Shown: positions 55,901 through 61,031, counted from the first letter of the stretch. The stretch is DNA of 64,000 nt from Bactericera cockerelli (GCA_024516035.1 CM044961.1:17349756-17413755), one strand, 5' to 3'. Notes: generated from the letters alone by a model not told the origin. Numbers and translations: made by a program.

Positions 55901-58900
55901 GAGTGACTTTGACATTTATATATTAAGATTTCGCAAACTACTTTCCTTTTTTTAATTTTTCTCTATTACAGTCTTCTTTTACTCCATGAAGCGTCCGTGT
56001 TCTTCGCAACGTATTTCATCTTTTAGATAATTTGGACTCAGCTTCTTTTAACATTGATATACTTGAAATTTTGATGTTAAAATTTTAGAAATTCGAGCGC
56101 AGGACTTACAACCATACCGGCGCGTGCCTGCCTCGAAAAGTATTTTATTCATGTGTCTATTACCTATTTATGTGTCTGAGTTATAAAAGTTCGTAAATTG
56201 TCTTAATCACCTGCTACCTACAAAACATCTTGTGGCCACTTACTTTACTTACCTCTTTAGCTCCCTGGCGAACACTCTCTCTAGAAGATAATTTCAAGAT
56301 TAAAACCACAAGATTATCGTTTAACCTTCAGACCTCAAGTAAAAAATAATAGTCCTTGGTAGTTGCTAACCAAATGGATTATTCCTCAAACTAGCATCTG
56401 ATTAAAAATTATACTTAGCTAACACACAGCTAAGCCTCCGAGGCTGCGTGGTTATCACAGTAGGTTACCGTGCAAAAGATCTGAGTTCGTACCCGGTGCA
56501 GTAGATTTTTTGTAATCTGTAAGTACTTTAGACTTTCACAGGGTCTATTCATAGCTCGTGAGGAAAAATGAGTAGTTACATCTCTGAGTGACGATCACTG
56601 GAGGTATTCAAATCACGAAAGGTTGAAATTCCCGTTGTGATATGACCAAGTAGATTTGTAGATGAAAGTGGCGTTTAGCTCAAATTAAAGAAAAAATGTC
56701 GAAATTACACTGAAATCTTTAGACGTCATTCAGAAATACCCTCAAATGGTCATAATTATCTATGAATTAGAATTACAAATTCTAGGGATGTTTCTTCTGA
56801 AGAGTTTTAAGATGACAAAGAAAAGAGAAAGGTCAAAGCTTATAAATATGTCACCGTAAATTTAAGTAAAAAAACAACCAAAGATCGAACCCTGACCTTA
56901 AAAATAAAAAATATTATGCCTATAATTTGACCTCCCACATCTTATTCAATCTTGAACGAGGACGAGGAAAGATTTTTTTTTCTCAAGCTGAGTGTTAACT
57001 CAGTTATAGTTGTACACTTGAGAAGATCGTAAGACTTAATTAAAAACCACTGATAGTGAAAGCGCTTCAAAAGTTAGAAAATAAGATCCGAGTCATCTAA
57101 ATGGTTATGAGAAACCGGTCCGATATCGTAAGAACCGACCGGTTGTAATTTTATGAACCACCAGGCACGATTTCAGCCATATGATGTAGGAGGAGAGGAC
57201 AGAGTGAAGATCATGGGGCCAAGACATTTTGAAAAGTAATTTTCCCAGTACAATTCACAGTTCATCTAGATACAGAATCTACATACACATGTACAAGTAG
57301 GTACATATCACTTACGGTTACGGTGTATATATATATAATGTCAGTTCCTATTCAGGTTTTTTTTTAATTTAGGTAATTTACATTTTTCAAGGTCGACCTC
57401 AAGAGCTCGATCCTTAAGGCAGTGGACTCGTCACATGGAGGTCATTGGTTCGAGCCCCACGAAATAAGGCGGGTTTGAGTAACTGTGACATCACTCTAGT
57501 AATTAAAAAAATAAATATGTGATAACCTTACATTTTACTCGTAAAATACTATTTTGCCTCTTTCATCAGCACTAAAAGTAACGCTTTTGTTGATTGATTT
57601 TCCCGGAACCAAGACCTCTGAGATTGTGCCTGCTCCGCGGTAACATTCGATTATTACACTTTAAAAAGTATCCGTGGTACTGGTAACATGATAGTAATGT
57701 TACACATTACATGCGGTATTAGTTAGGAGTGGGGGTAAGTTGGTATGCTCTGGATCGGTATTATGAGACATTAGTGTTCAATAATTACCTATACTACTAG
57801 ACATTGAGAAAAGTGAACGAGTTGTGATGCAGATATCAGATAATATGCACGACTATTTCATGGAATAAAAAATAGAGACTCAACTAGACATACCTACTTA
57901 GATGATGAAATTAAAGAAAAATGCTATCTTTTTTTTTAGGTGCTTGAACATCAGTGGTCATTCGCACCGTTTCTAAGTTTAGATTTTTCTAAATAAACGA
58001 GTTTTCTTAAGGTATAACATCAGAAAATCTATCCCGTTTTTATCATCCTCAAGAGAAAGAGGGGAAGATAGTAAAAAGGGATGCTCGAATAGGGGTGAGA
58101 ATATTTTTTTCTCTATTGTGTCTCTATCAAGTGCCACTGCATCATCTACAAGACTTTTACTATTGACATAATAATTGATATTTTAATCTAGAAACCATGC
58201 TTTATCATACTAATGATAACATTTACAACTCCACATAAAGCTAGACAATATCCTAGAAAACTGACCATCAGAATCCTAGAACTGATGTTTATAATCAAAA
58301 GCAAGTTATTCATGGACTCATGGTAAGACAATACTGTCTCGATGCTGAAGAGACATTAAGTGAGGAAAAAAATAGTTTGCAAAAATAAAGAAACAAAGCT
58401 TTTTGTGGTTACCGGCATCATCCCGAAATTTAAAAGGGAAGAAAATATAATCAAAGAAAAGCCAGCCAATCTAAAATCATCTGAGAGAAATATTTACCCC
58501 CGGCGGAAATCAAACCCGCGACCTAGAGGTCGTCTGAGCCAACTAGACTGGAAGATATTACTTTATTGCAACTGAAATGTCAGAAGTAAATCCACATCAC
58601 GTAACAGACCATACCACTCATACTACTGTGCACCACAACTCTCTAGAATGTTAGAAGAAAAACCACCCATAGCACCGTGGTCCCCGTCCTGCCACAACTC
58701 ACTAGAATGTTAGGAGAAAAACCTGGGTGTTATAAATAGAAATCCTTGAATTACCTCCCAGTCTCCGTGTTCCACCCTTTATCTTGACGTTGCGCCAAGA
58801 CTGACTCAAGGAAACGAAACTTAGGAGCGTTAAGTTCGAGAGAGAAAATTGTTCGCTCTAATGGAGTACTTTGTCACGATGTCGATGGAGAAATAAGTGA

Positions 58901-60161
58901 GAGTATTGAACAACCAGAGGACAGACAAGAGGCATAAACGAAAGTAAAAAACGTTACAAAATATCAACATAAAAATTTGTGGTAGAACTAGATAAAGGAA
59001 ATTTTTACAATTACATAATTATGTAGGTATTTGGTTTTAATTTTACTATGATCTTTTCAAGGAGCTCACCCAGTTTAGTCCTGGTATCCTGGAGTTGAAA
59101 CTGTCCTATCTTTTCATAGATACATTGCCAGAAATTTTCAAGTCCTTTAAAATGTATGTACCTACCTACATTTTATTTTAATTATTTATCAGTCGACTTT
59201 TTTCAATATTGTCAGCTTTATACATTTATTCGAGGTCTTACTTGCTGAATTCTTCTTAAGATTATTATTAAATCTAGAAAAAGAATTTTTGTAGATTTCA
59301 GAATATCCATCATAAAGTCCTCAACAACGTTGGATGTCAATTTTTGTTTGTTGAAAATTATCAAAATTATATTCTACTGTAGAGTCAACTTTTCTAACGG
59401 CGACGTAATAGCAAAACGTGTGACGTAATTTTCTACTAGTGACCGGAGAATATTGACGGATATCTACCTGGTTCTAAAGAGACAAGGAACTCTTTCAAGG
59501 CTCTAGATTGTTCGCGAAATTCGCCAAATGAAATGGTAAAGGTAAAACCAATTAGTTTGAAGTGTTTCTAGACCGAAAAGAGAGATCAAGGTGCTGTTAA
59601 AAGTGCAGATAGGCAGTTGATAGTCGTTGGTGTTTGTTTTCCTCCTTTCAATCAACGATCCTGTGTTCCAGATGGCAACATTAAGTTGGTACTCATTGAA
59701 CTATACACAAAAAAAACAATCCGTACATAAATTATGAGATAATATACAGATATGAAATTCATACACAGCAAAAAGTTTTTTTTTTTTTTTTCAGAAAAAT
59801 AAATGATATAAATTAAAAATCGACTTTTCAATATAGTCGGTTCAAACAAATTGATAAAATTGGCCTCAGATAAAAAAGAGAATTAAATTAAATTTCTCAA
59901 TCAGAAGAAAGAAAGAAAGAAAAACATTTGACGATTAAAAAAGAAAAAAAAATAAAATAAAAAACCGTGAGCCAGTAGGTAATTTGAAAGAAAAAAAAAT
60001 CATTCAACACTTCATAGATAAAATTCATCAAATTATTTTGTGCCAAAGTTTTCTCTCTAAACTACTTTAAATTTTCCACCATAGAAACTTAAATGAAAGC
60101 CATCGATCAGAATAATTGTGAGGGAAAAAAAATGAAAATATGTATTGCAAACACTTACCAT
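48..60161 (-). CDS. Cht7: Chitinase 7 (group III, GH18), eight coding exons, 3' end outside window
   Basis: This is an endochitinase of glycoside hydrolase family 18 that hydrolyses beta-1,4-linked N-acetylglucosamine in chitin. Group III chitinases (Cht7) act at the cell surface in cuticle organisation. Joined exons are 60161-60159, 19177-19087, 10279-10089, 8925-8688, 3904-3725, 3146-3023, 1692-1383 and 286-48; all splice phases agree, giving 458 codons. Residues 2-31 include a hydrophobic core (about 13-24), taken as a signal anchor. Residues 33-95 are a basic and Ser-rich linker. GH18 runs from about 96: motif LLAIGGW (171-177), catalytic DGLDIDWE (211-218, acid E218), MAYDF (284-288) and [12 protein letters not shown] (430-441). 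Family knowledge predicts a second GH18 domain and a chitin-binding domain beyond base 1. Intron 1 is about 41 kb. Cht7 rather than another chitinase is inferred from the [12 protein letters not shown] start and the membrane anchor. Confidence 0.93.
349..553. mobile_element. Fold-back MITE, family F copy 1
   Basis: About 205 bp, almost wholly palindromic, from AGGTCGGGTTCTACG to its inverse with centre near 448. The inner arms carry TTAGTTCCAAAGGAT and ATCAAGATAGCG, which match family F copy 2 at 8076-8219. In Cht7 intron 7. Confidence 0.75.
617..915 (+). repeat. tRNA-derived SINE, family 4
   Basis: Head GATTAGCTCAGTGGTTAAGC and B box GGGTTCGATCCCCCG, resembling a Gly-type tRNA but with an unpaired acceptor stem. 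A ~200-bp body follows, running to about 915. Not a tRNA gene. In Cht7 intron 7. Confidence 0.6.
1383..1692 (-). CDS. Cht7: Cht7 exon 7: GH18 barrel and alpha+beta insertion
   Basis: Acceptor GGTTCCAG, donor TATGAG|GTGAGTG. It encodes residues 277-379: [17 protein letters not shown] (third conserved GH18 motif with M284, Y286, D287), then [27 protein letters not shown] and the glycine-rich start of the insertion domain. It leaves in phase 0. Plus-strand and second-frame ORFs here are shadows. Confidence 0.97.
2620..2777. mobile_element. Pogo/Tigger-like MITE
   Basis: 158 bp with ends CAGTAGAATCTCGC and AAGGATTCTACTC, flanked by TA (2618-2619, 2778-2779). CAGTRGAA..TCGCTAAC ends with TA target sites are typical of pogo-like elements. 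A related fragment (GCAGTAGATTCCCGCTAACTTG) lies at about 1747-1800, reading into exon 7's upstream intron. Confidence 0.65.
3023..3146 (-). CDS. Cht7: Cht7 exon 6: GH18 barrel
   Basis: Acceptor CTCCAG, donor GCCGG|GTGAGT. It encodes residues 236-275 plus split codons at both ends, [14 protein letters not shown] then [14 protein letters not shown] and GGYDVPAVA. This is the beta-strand/helix stretch that follows the catalytic motif in GH18 enzymes. It leaves in phase 2, matching exon 7. Confidence 0.95.
3725..3904 (-). CDS. Cht7: Cht7 exon 5: GH18 catalytic motif
   Basis: Acceptor TCTCAG, donor AAAG|GTAGGTC. It encodes residues 175-234: [10 protein letters not shown], then the signature [10 protein letters not shown], with D211, D214, D216 and the catalytic proton donor E218 all present. 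An active enzyme is therefore expected. Enters and leaves in phase 1. Confidence 0.97.
4929..5116 (-). repeat. tRNA-derived SINE, family 1
   Basis: Minus-strand head TGTCCCGGTAGCTCAGTGG with B box GGTTCAAAACCC, then a conserved body (GACAAGTTATCC, ACCACATAATAATACG, GGGCAGTATAAATAA). The tRNA-like head has a full 7-bp acceptor pairing, GTCCCGG with CCGGGAC. In Cht7 intron 4. Confidence 0.85.
5290..7003. mobile_element. Mariner-type element with ~390-bp terminal inverted repeats
   Basis: Ends are CAGGGTGTCCCG and CGGGACACCCTG, each flanked by TA (5288-5289 and 7004-7005), the Tc1/mariner target site. The inverted repeats extend to about 5682 and 6611 with high identity. The 0.9-kb centre has no intact transposase. 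A minus-strand stretch at 5900-5688 resembles the tail of such enzymes only loosely, and 6118-6215 looks like a degraded SINE2 insertion. It lies in Cht7 intron 4. Confidence 0.85.
7682..7945 (+). repeat. tRNA-derived SINE, family 2
   Basis: Head CGACCTCAGAAGG..GATAAGGCGG and B box GGTGGTTCAAGTCCC, body GCGAGTTTGAGTAGTTGTG and GATATCACGAAAGTG, then a 3' part with GAGGAAATAAGCTCGAAGCAG. The 3' part also occurs alone at about 27010-27080 and 54340-54390, suggesting a LINE-like tail. The longest copy in the window. Confidence 0.75.
8076..8219. mobile_element. Fold-back MITE, family F copy 2
   Basis: A 144-bp palindrome from CTAGTTCCAAAAGG to CCTTTGGAACTAG, with centre at AGTTTTCGTGAAATCT. The arms differ at a few positions. 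It shares the TAGTTCCAAAGG and ATCAA.TTAGC blocks with the inner part of copy 1. In Cht7 intron 4. Confidence 0.75.
8688..8925 (-). CDS. Cht7: Cht7 exon 4: start of GH18 domain
   Basis: Acceptor CCCCCCAG, donor ATAG|GTAAGTT. It encodes residues 96-174 plus one base, from [12 protein letters not shown] through THIIFAFGW to KTLLAI. The first beta-strand (VCYYTNW) and the start of the conserved K...GGW motif are visible. It leaves in phase 1. Confidence 0.96.
9016..9115 (+). repeat. Diverged tRNA-derived SINE head, family 1-like
   Basis: TCCTGGTAGTTCAGTGGTCAA and B box GGGTTTGAAACCGAGCCC, followed by TGAAATGACAAGTTT, which matches the family 1 body start. It lies in Cht7 intron 3 between the splice-site array and exon 4. 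Confidence 0.6.
9321..10130 (-). repeat. 50-bp tandem array carrying repeated 5' splice sites
   Basis: Sixteen head-to-tail copies of a 50-bp unit, nearly identical. On the minus strand each has 42 nt matching the end of Cht7 exon 3 and 8 nt of intron (GTGAGTGC). The exon-proximal copy is real coding sequence; the other 15 lie in intron 3. Fifteen copies keep the GT donor; in the copy at 9681-9690 it has become CC. Main variants are CACTGG or CACAGG at the unit start. Because 50 is not a multiple of 3 and the unit has no plus-strand stop, all three plus frames stay open, producing three meaningless overlapping ORFs. Confidence 0.95.
10089..10279 (-). CDS. Cht7: Cht7 exon 3: basic/Ser-rich linker
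   Basis: Acceptor CCCCCAG, donor AAG|GTGAGTGC. It encodes residues 33-95, beginning VRRRLRRPS and ending [10 protein letters not shown] just before the GH18 domain. The region is low in complexity, rich in Ser and basic residues, and much more GC-rich than its surroundings. Its last 42 nt and first 8 intron bases form the unit of the downstream 50-bp tandem array. If a more distal donor is used, the reading frame meets TGA seven codons after the normal junction. Confidence 0.92.
10280..12417. other. Cht7 intron 2, first part: no gene seen
   Basis: AT-rich, with one family P terminal palindrome at about 11488-11528. A tRNA-like minus-strand remnant (ATCGAACCAAGGACCTCGG) lies at 11798-11816. 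No coding exon recognised. Confidence 0.6.
12418..13131 (+). mobile_element. Family P repeat, near full-length copy 1
   Basis: A ~715-bp repeat. One end is ACTGCCAATTATGGAC..ACTTCCTCG. The other is a short palindrome, CTAATATTAGAAATTTCTCGG. Internal blocks are GGCTGAACCGATTTTC, CAAGTCGTG, GGTCAGGCGCATGG, CGAGTAGTTTCCGAG and a (GACA)n-like tract. It has no terminal inverted repeats, and the short ORFs it contains recur in every copy only because the repeat does. Confidence 0.8.
13132..19086. other. Cht7 intron 2, second part: no gene seen
   Basis: AT-rich. CTCAATAATCCTCATCTC is repeated twice at 13471-13510. A 134-codon plus-strand ORF at 14452-14856 looks accidental. A GC-rich patch GGCGCGCGGCG lies at 17864-17875. 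Otherwise nothing recognised. Confidence 0.55.
19087..19177 (-). CDS. Cht7: Cht7 exon 2: signal anchor
   Basis: Bounded by acceptor TTTCAG and donor GTAAGTA. It encodes residues 2-31 plus one base, starting ILWKDGRAF, with hydrophobic core [12 protein letters not shown] and then SSTYSTQ. It enters in phase 0 after the isolated ATG and leaves in phase 1, which is what exon 3 needs. The hydrophobic segment, followed by a very basic linker, fits the predicted N-terminal membrane anchor of Cht7 proteins. A cleaved signal peptide is the alternative. Confidence 0.85.
20157..20348 (-). repeat. tRNA-derived SINE, family 1
   Basis: Full-length copy with the GTCCCGG/CCGGGAC acceptor stem, A box and B box GGTTCGAAACCC. 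The 3' tail runs into a (TAA/ATT)n microsatellite at 20138-20157, the usual tail of this family. Confidence 0.88.
20365..20575 (+). repeat. tRNA-derived SINE, family 3
   Basis: CCGTGGTCCCGTGGGGTAGC head, B box AGGTTCGAATCCC, then the body TCGGCTCTGTTGGATG, CTCATACCTCGTGAGGAAAA and GAGCGGCGACCAGTGG, also seen at 37810 and 56437. Confidence 0.65.
20948..20996. repeat. (CAA)n microsatellite
   Basis: About ten CAA units, then interrupted AACAACAAAATAAC units. No coding context. Confidence 0.85.
21778..21950 (-). repeat. Dispersed repeat, family Q copy 1
   Basis: About 170 bp matching 26421-26590 in the opposite orientation, sharing TTGACAAGGGCCCCCAGAAC, GGTAGCCA and ACCACTGTCTTTACAAGG. No terminal repeats or tRNA boxes recognised. 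Confidence 0.7.
22472..22495. repeat. 24-base T run
   Basis: Twenty-four consecutive T, with no recognised element on either side. Confidence 0.75.
24604..24762. mobile_element. Pogo/Tigger-like MITE
   Basis: About 159 bp, with CAGTCGAACTTGGATATAAG at one end and the imperfect inverse (TTATATCCAGG, AACCAGGTTCGACT) at the other. Adjoined by TA at the left. Same length class and end type as the element at 2620-2777. Confidence 0.6.
24818..24847. repeat. 30-base A run
   Basis: Thirty consecutive A. Could be the tail of a degraded plus-strand retroposon; the upstream sequence is not recognised. Confidence 0.8.
26421..26590 (+). repeat. Dispersed repeat, family Q copy 2
   Basis: The inverse of the copy at 21778-21950: GTTCTGGGGGCCCTTGTCAA, then CCTTGTAAAGACAGTGG and GGCTACCATCGTTCACGATG. 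The two differ at scattered positions and by a few indels. Confidence 0.7.
27161..27202. repeat. (ATTCA)n microsatellite
   Basis: Eight perfect ATTCA units plus two bases. It directly follows AAATAAATAAAAGT and a block resembling the 3' part of SINE family 2 (27010-27080), so it is probably the tail of a retroposon. Confidence 0.85.
31095..31155 (+). repeat. Fragment of family 1 SINE body
   Basis: Contains ACTATTATTCCAGCAGTAAG and CCCAAG..AATAATATGTGGT, the inverse of the family 1 body. The tRNA-like head is absent. Confidence 0.55.
32045..32288 (+). mobile_element. Probable non-autonomous Helitron
   Basis: Starts TCTGATATATAAAAC and ends GGGTTTTAGCTAG followed by T. The 3' hairpin is short (CGGC/GCCG) and the base before the start is G, not A, so this copy is diverged or its left limit is a few bases off. 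Confidence 0.6.
34056..34252. mobile_element. Short mariner-type MITE
   Basis: A 197-bp element with ends CAGGGTGTCCCA and TGGGACACCCTG, flanked by TA on both sides. The imperfect inverted repeats reach about 30 bp. End sequence and target site match the larger element at 5290-7003, but the interior differs. No coding capacity. Confidence 0.82.
34839..35030 (+). repeat. tRNA-derived SINE, family 1, 5'-damaged
   Basis: Lacks the first bases of the tRNA-like head (CTCGGTAAAGGCGG in place of CTCAGTGGTAAAGGCGG). It keeps B box GGTTCAAAACCC, the body and the ATTATTATT tail. Confidence 0.85.
35469..36076. mobile_element. piggyBac-type MITE with TTAA target duplication
   Basis: 608 bp starting CCCTAGCACTCCCAAG and ending in its inverse CTTGGGAGTGCTAGGG, flanked by TTAA at 35465-35468 and 36077-36080. 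TTAA duplication with CCCTAG ends is the hallmark of piggyBac elements. A second inverted block GGGCACAAAGTACCCAC lies just inside each end. No transposase is present. A tRNA-like SINE head is nested at 35777-35883. Confidence 0.9.
35777..35883 (+). repeat. tRNA-derived sequence with duplicated B box, nested in the piggyBac MITE
   Basis: A box-like TGGTCTAGTGGTTAGC is followed by B box GGGTTCGAATCCCGGCC. A ~30-bp segment containing the B box is then repeated in tandem (about 35825-35854 and 35855-35883). The acceptor stem does not pair fully, so this is a tRNA-derived repeat, not a tRNA gene. Confidence 0.7.
37808..37990 (+). repeat. tRNA-derived SINE, family 3
   Basis: TCTCTGTGGTCGTCGACTGG head and B box GGGTTCGAATCCCGGC, then ACTCTGTACTTTGGATG and TTTCTCGTGAGAG, which match the family 3 body. 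Confidence 0.6.
38570..38775. repeat. Diverged SINE-like repeat
   Basis: Contains TTTTACCCTCCATTTGCTGG and CCTCACCCAGCCTGGGT, then a minus-strand B-box-like GGGAATCGAACTCGG. Related fragments occur at about 3478-3540, 13990-14120, 15215-15260, 22650-22740 and 28685-28760. Limits uncertain. Confidence 0.45.
39561..40073. repeat. Perfect 248-bp inverted repeat with 17-nt loop
   Basis: The left arm 39561-39808 and right arm 39826-40073 are reverse complements with no mismatch that I could find. They are separated by 17 nt and end in ATCCCCC/GGGGGAT. No ORF, transposase-type ends or clear target duplication are visible. A transcript in either direction would fold into a very long perfect hairpin. 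It lies in intron 1 of Cht7, so it would be present in that pre-mRNA. Confidence 0.95.
40074..44741. other. Cht7 intron 1: no gene seen
   Basis: AT-rich, with only short ORFs (80 codons or fewer) that show no recognisable family. Nothing structural was found between the large hairpin and the Helitron. Confidence 0.5.
44742..44979 (-). mobile_element. Non-autonomous Helitron, copy 1
   Basis: Minus-strand 5' end TCTTAATATATAAATG and 3' end in CTAG, preceded by hairpin GCCCGCAAAGCGGGC. Host A lies 5' and host T lies 3', as expected for Helitron insertion between A and T. 238 bp, no coding capacity. Confidence 0.88.
45444..46161 (-). mobile_element. Family P repeat, near full-length copy 2
   Basis: The same structure as the copy at 12418, in opposite orientation. 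The palindromic end lies at 45444-45480 and the GGCAGTGT end at about 46160. The (GTCTGTCG)n tract is near 45585-45615. Confidence 0.8.
46162..48645. other. Cht7 intron 1: no gene seen
   Basis: One family 2 SINE (46793-46915), followed by a short GC-rich patch at 46919-46972 (CTTGCGGCCACTTTTTGCGG). The 86-codon plus ORF at 47607-47867 is not recognised. Confidence 0.5.
46793..46915 (+). repeat. tRNA-derived SINE, family 2
   Basis: CCGACCTCAGTAACC head, CTGGAGGTCAGCGGTTC B-box region, and body start TTTTCGTAAAACTTAATAA. Diverged from the consensus. Confidence 0.6.
48646..48909 (-). mobile_element. Non-autonomous Helitron with TAGG microsatellite
   Basis: Minus-strand 5' end TCTCTATATATAAAAC, 3' hairpin CCGTTGCAAAGCACGG and terminal CTAG, inserted between A and T. 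A different family from the copies at 44742 and 55688. Near its 5' end it carries (AAAC)n and about eight TAGG units (plus-strand 48852-48883), which would be length-variable. Confidence 0.85.
49622..49720 (+). repeat. tRNA-derived SINE, family 2, internally deleted
   Basis: ACCGACCTCAGTAGCTTGAT head, then a shortened B-box region (GGTGGTTCG) joined to the GTTGGAGTGATTC body. Confidence 0.55.
49906..50085 (+). repeat. 38-base T run followed by family 2 SINE
   Basis: A run of 38 T (49906-49943) directly precedes a family 2 copy (CCAACTTCAGTAGCTTGAT, B box GGTGGTTCAATTCCC, body GATATCACGTGATTAACAC). The T run is probably the tail of another element in the opposite orientation, or slippage. Confidence 0.65.
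50570..50811 (+). repeat. Diverged family P fragment
   Basis: Shows the family order in altered form: AAAATTTTGTATCGGTAAG, a TTTTGGTCAATTTTTGG block, then GTACGGTTCAACAGATATAA and TCAGGCGCTCG. Older than the other copies, and interrupted on the right by a family 1 SINE. Terminal palindrome fragments of the same family also occur at about 11488-11528 and 29259-29290. Confidence 0.55.
50814..51020 (+). repeat. tRNA-derived SINE, family 1
   Basis: Full copy beginning TGTCCCGGTAGCTCAG and ending in GCGATATTATTATTATA. It is inserted at the end of a diverged family P copy (50570-50811), about 470 bp from RpS8. Confidence 0.86.
51486..52112 (-). CDS. RpS8: 40S ribosomal protein S8, intronless (likely retrocopy)
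   Basis: Complete 208-residue eS8, a structural protein of the small ribosomal subunit. It starts [19 protein letters not shown] and ends [10 protein letters not shown]; length and sequence fit animal S8 throughout, with no stop or frameshift. I chose the ATG at 52112 because eS8 begins [11 protein letters not shown]; an in-frame ATG 18 nt upstream is in the leader. The leader has a pyrimidine-rich start (CTTCT at about 52148-52144) like a TOP mRNA. No introns are present, whereas animal RpS8 genes commonly have them, and it sits inside Cht7 intron 1 on the same strand, beside a gypsy fragment. I see no A-run after the stop codon. It may be a recent retrocopy or an active intronless gene. Confidence 0.9.
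   Translation of the reverse strand: MGISRDHWHKRRATGGKRKPIRKKRKFELGRPAANTRLGPKRIHTVRTRGGNKKYRALRIDTGNFSWGSECCTRKTRIIDVVYNASNNELVRTKTLVKNAIVVIDATPFRQWYETYYAIPIGRRKTGKLTEAEEAVLNKKRSKKVVKKYKSRQKHAKVEQPIEEQFQTGRILACVASRPGQCGRVDGYILEGKELEFYMRKIKAKKGK
52152..53462 (+). pseudogene. Gypsy pol fragment: protease, integrase zinc finger and C-terminus, one open frame
   Basis: 436 codons, open throughout. About residues 14-25 hold the aspartic protease motif [12 protein letters not shown], and near 90 is [13 protein letters not shown], the end of the protease. A normal element would next have reverse transcriptase and RNase H, but these are absent. About 192-232 is the integrase HHCC zinc-binding domain ([14 protein letters not shown], then CKCCHEC). 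VDFLGPL keeps the first core Asp, but the rest of the catalytic core is missing and the frame resumes at a TPDFLMF-type segment. A C-terminal integrase region follows ([10 protein letters not shown]), then acidic DADERV-type repeats. It cannot encode a working polymerase or integrase. A one-base shift near 53455 seems to cut off a further 50 or so codons. Confidence 0.82.
53585..53613 (+). other. Polypurine tract of the gypsy element
   Basis: A run of 29 A/G bases immediately before the putative 3' LTR, the expected primer site for plus-strand DNA synthesis in LTR elements. In the frame shifted by one relative to the main ORF it encodes a Lys/Arg-rich tail that ends in TAA at 53614-53616. Confidence 0.6.
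54436..54580 (+). repeat. Chimeric SINE: family 2 head joined to inverted family 4 head
   Basis: 54436-54513 is a family 2 head (CGACCTCAGAAGCTTGATCG, B box GGCGGTTCAAGTCCC). It then runs straight into the reverse complement of the family 4 head (GGCAAGCGAGTGCTTAACC, ACTGAGCTA). CGTGCTCTCTA is repeated twice after that. Confidence 0.6.
55568..55645 (+). repeat. tRNA-derived SINE head, family 2
   Basis: CCGACCTCAGAAGCTTGACC and B-box region GGTCGTTCGAGTCCC, 5'-part only. It ends about 40 bp before the Helitron at 55688. Confidence 0.6.
55688..55928 (-). mobile_element. Non-autonomous Helitron, copy 2
   Basis: Same family as 44742-44979 and nearly identical: 5' TCTTAATATATAAATG, 3' hairpin GCCCGCAAAGCGGGC, terminal CTAG, host A and T flanks. 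241 bp; it differs mainly in the GTCAGTGG repeats near the 5' end. Confidence 0.88.
56437..56640 (+). repeat. tRNA-derived SINE, family 3
   Basis: GGCTGCGTGGTTATCACAG head, B-box region GAGTTCGTACCCGG, then ATAGCTCGTGAGGAAAA and GTGACGATCACTGGAGG, as in the other family 3 copies. Confidence 0.6.
57392..57530 (+). repeat. tRNA-derived SINE, family 2
   Basis: GTCGACCTCAAGAGCTCGAT head, B-box region TTGGTTCGAGCCCC and body GGCGGGTTTGAGTAACTGTG with GTGATAACC. Diverged. Confidence 0.6.
58490..58545 (-). repeat. tRNA-like sequence
   Basis: Minus strand CTAGTTGGCTCAGACGACC and B box GCGGGTTTGATTTCCGCC. No convincing acceptor stem, so probably a SINE head. Confidence 0.45.
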
Positions 60162-60185
60162 CTTGCAGAAAGAATTCGCACGGAA
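60159..60185 (-). CDS. Cht7: Cht7 exon 1 end: 5' UTR and start codon
   Basis: The start codon ATG (60161-60159) is immediately followed by a consensus donor GTAAGTG, so the exon ends exactly after the initiator Met. The context CAAGATGG is a good insect initiation context. It is needed because exon 2 has no in-frame ATG; its only ATG, in AAAGATGGAAG, is in another frame that stops after 12 codons. A possible acceptor (TTTTACAG) lies just upstream at 60193-60186. Either this is a 27-nt exon with more 5' UTR upstream, or the transcript starts between here and about 60660. The initiator assignment rests on phase and context, not on a transcript. Confidence 0.72.
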
Positions 60186-60239
60186 CTGTAAAAGAAAATT
60201 AAACCACCTTAAAACACACTCTCATTCAATCCTCACTCA

Positions 60240-60660
60240 TCCGGTTAGGGTTTATTTTCGATAGCGAAAAAAAAACAATAATTATCCACTCGAAATTTTA
60301 AAGAAAACTAACTTGAGAAAAAAATCGCCAAAAAATGCTTTGTTGTGATGCAAAGTTAACTGTTTTGTTTTAAAACTGAAACTGATTCCATATCAACAAT
60401 GTGATAGGTTTGGTTTGGTGTTTGGTTTGTTGATTCTGCTCAGGACTCGAGCGGTGGTGACTGGAATCGGTTTCTAGAATGAGGCCACTCTCTCTCTCTC
60501 CTTCTGTCTACAGACAAGACAGTATTGCTAGGATTTTTTCTCTCTCTTCTGAGTTGTTTTCTCTGTTTCACTTTTAACTCGACTCCCACACCGGAGAAGA
60601 GAGTGAGAGTTGTGACAGTATCACGTCATTTACAAAAGATATCATAATCGTCAACAATTA
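60240..60660 (-). promoter_or_regulatory. Candidate Cht7 promoter region
   Basis: Lies just upstream of the ATG exon and has CT/GA-rich tracts (60488-60502, 60540-60550, 60598-60612) like the GAGA-factor tracts of insect promoters. Minus-strand TCAGTTT motifs near 60370-60385 could serve as initiators. No TATA box or start site can be fixed. Weak, positional evidence only. Confidence 0.3.
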
Positions 60661-61031
60661 TAACCTAAAATTAAAAGGATCCAGACAAATCAAAGAGAAA
60701 ACCATACGGCTATTTCAAATCCTCCATCACCACAGCATGTTGTTCTCTCCCACATGTGTATGTTTTGGCCATGTAAATCGCATCTCTAACTTTTCGTGTG
60801 GATTACAAGCAAACACTTATCGACAACACTGGCATCCTATAGGGTTTCCACGACCCTGACAAATATTGCAGGGCAAGACAGCTTAATTTCGTTAGTACAA
60901 CTCACAAATAAAAATTCACAAAGATTCAATGAAAGTCAATCATCCTCACAGGATAACAGCACCCTCCGCTCAAGCGTCCACCATAAGCAATTTCACTCCT
61001 TGGAGTCCACCTAACTGGATTTGTTATTATT

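Larger units (their letters stand above)
53748..60158. other. Cht7 intron 1, 5' part: repeats, no gene seen
   Basis: Begins with a family P-like piece (53749-53790) at the edge of the gypsy remnant. SINE and Helitron copies are listed separately. Between 57531 and 60158 only short AT-rich ORFs and one tRNA-like piece are seen. Confidence 0.5.
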
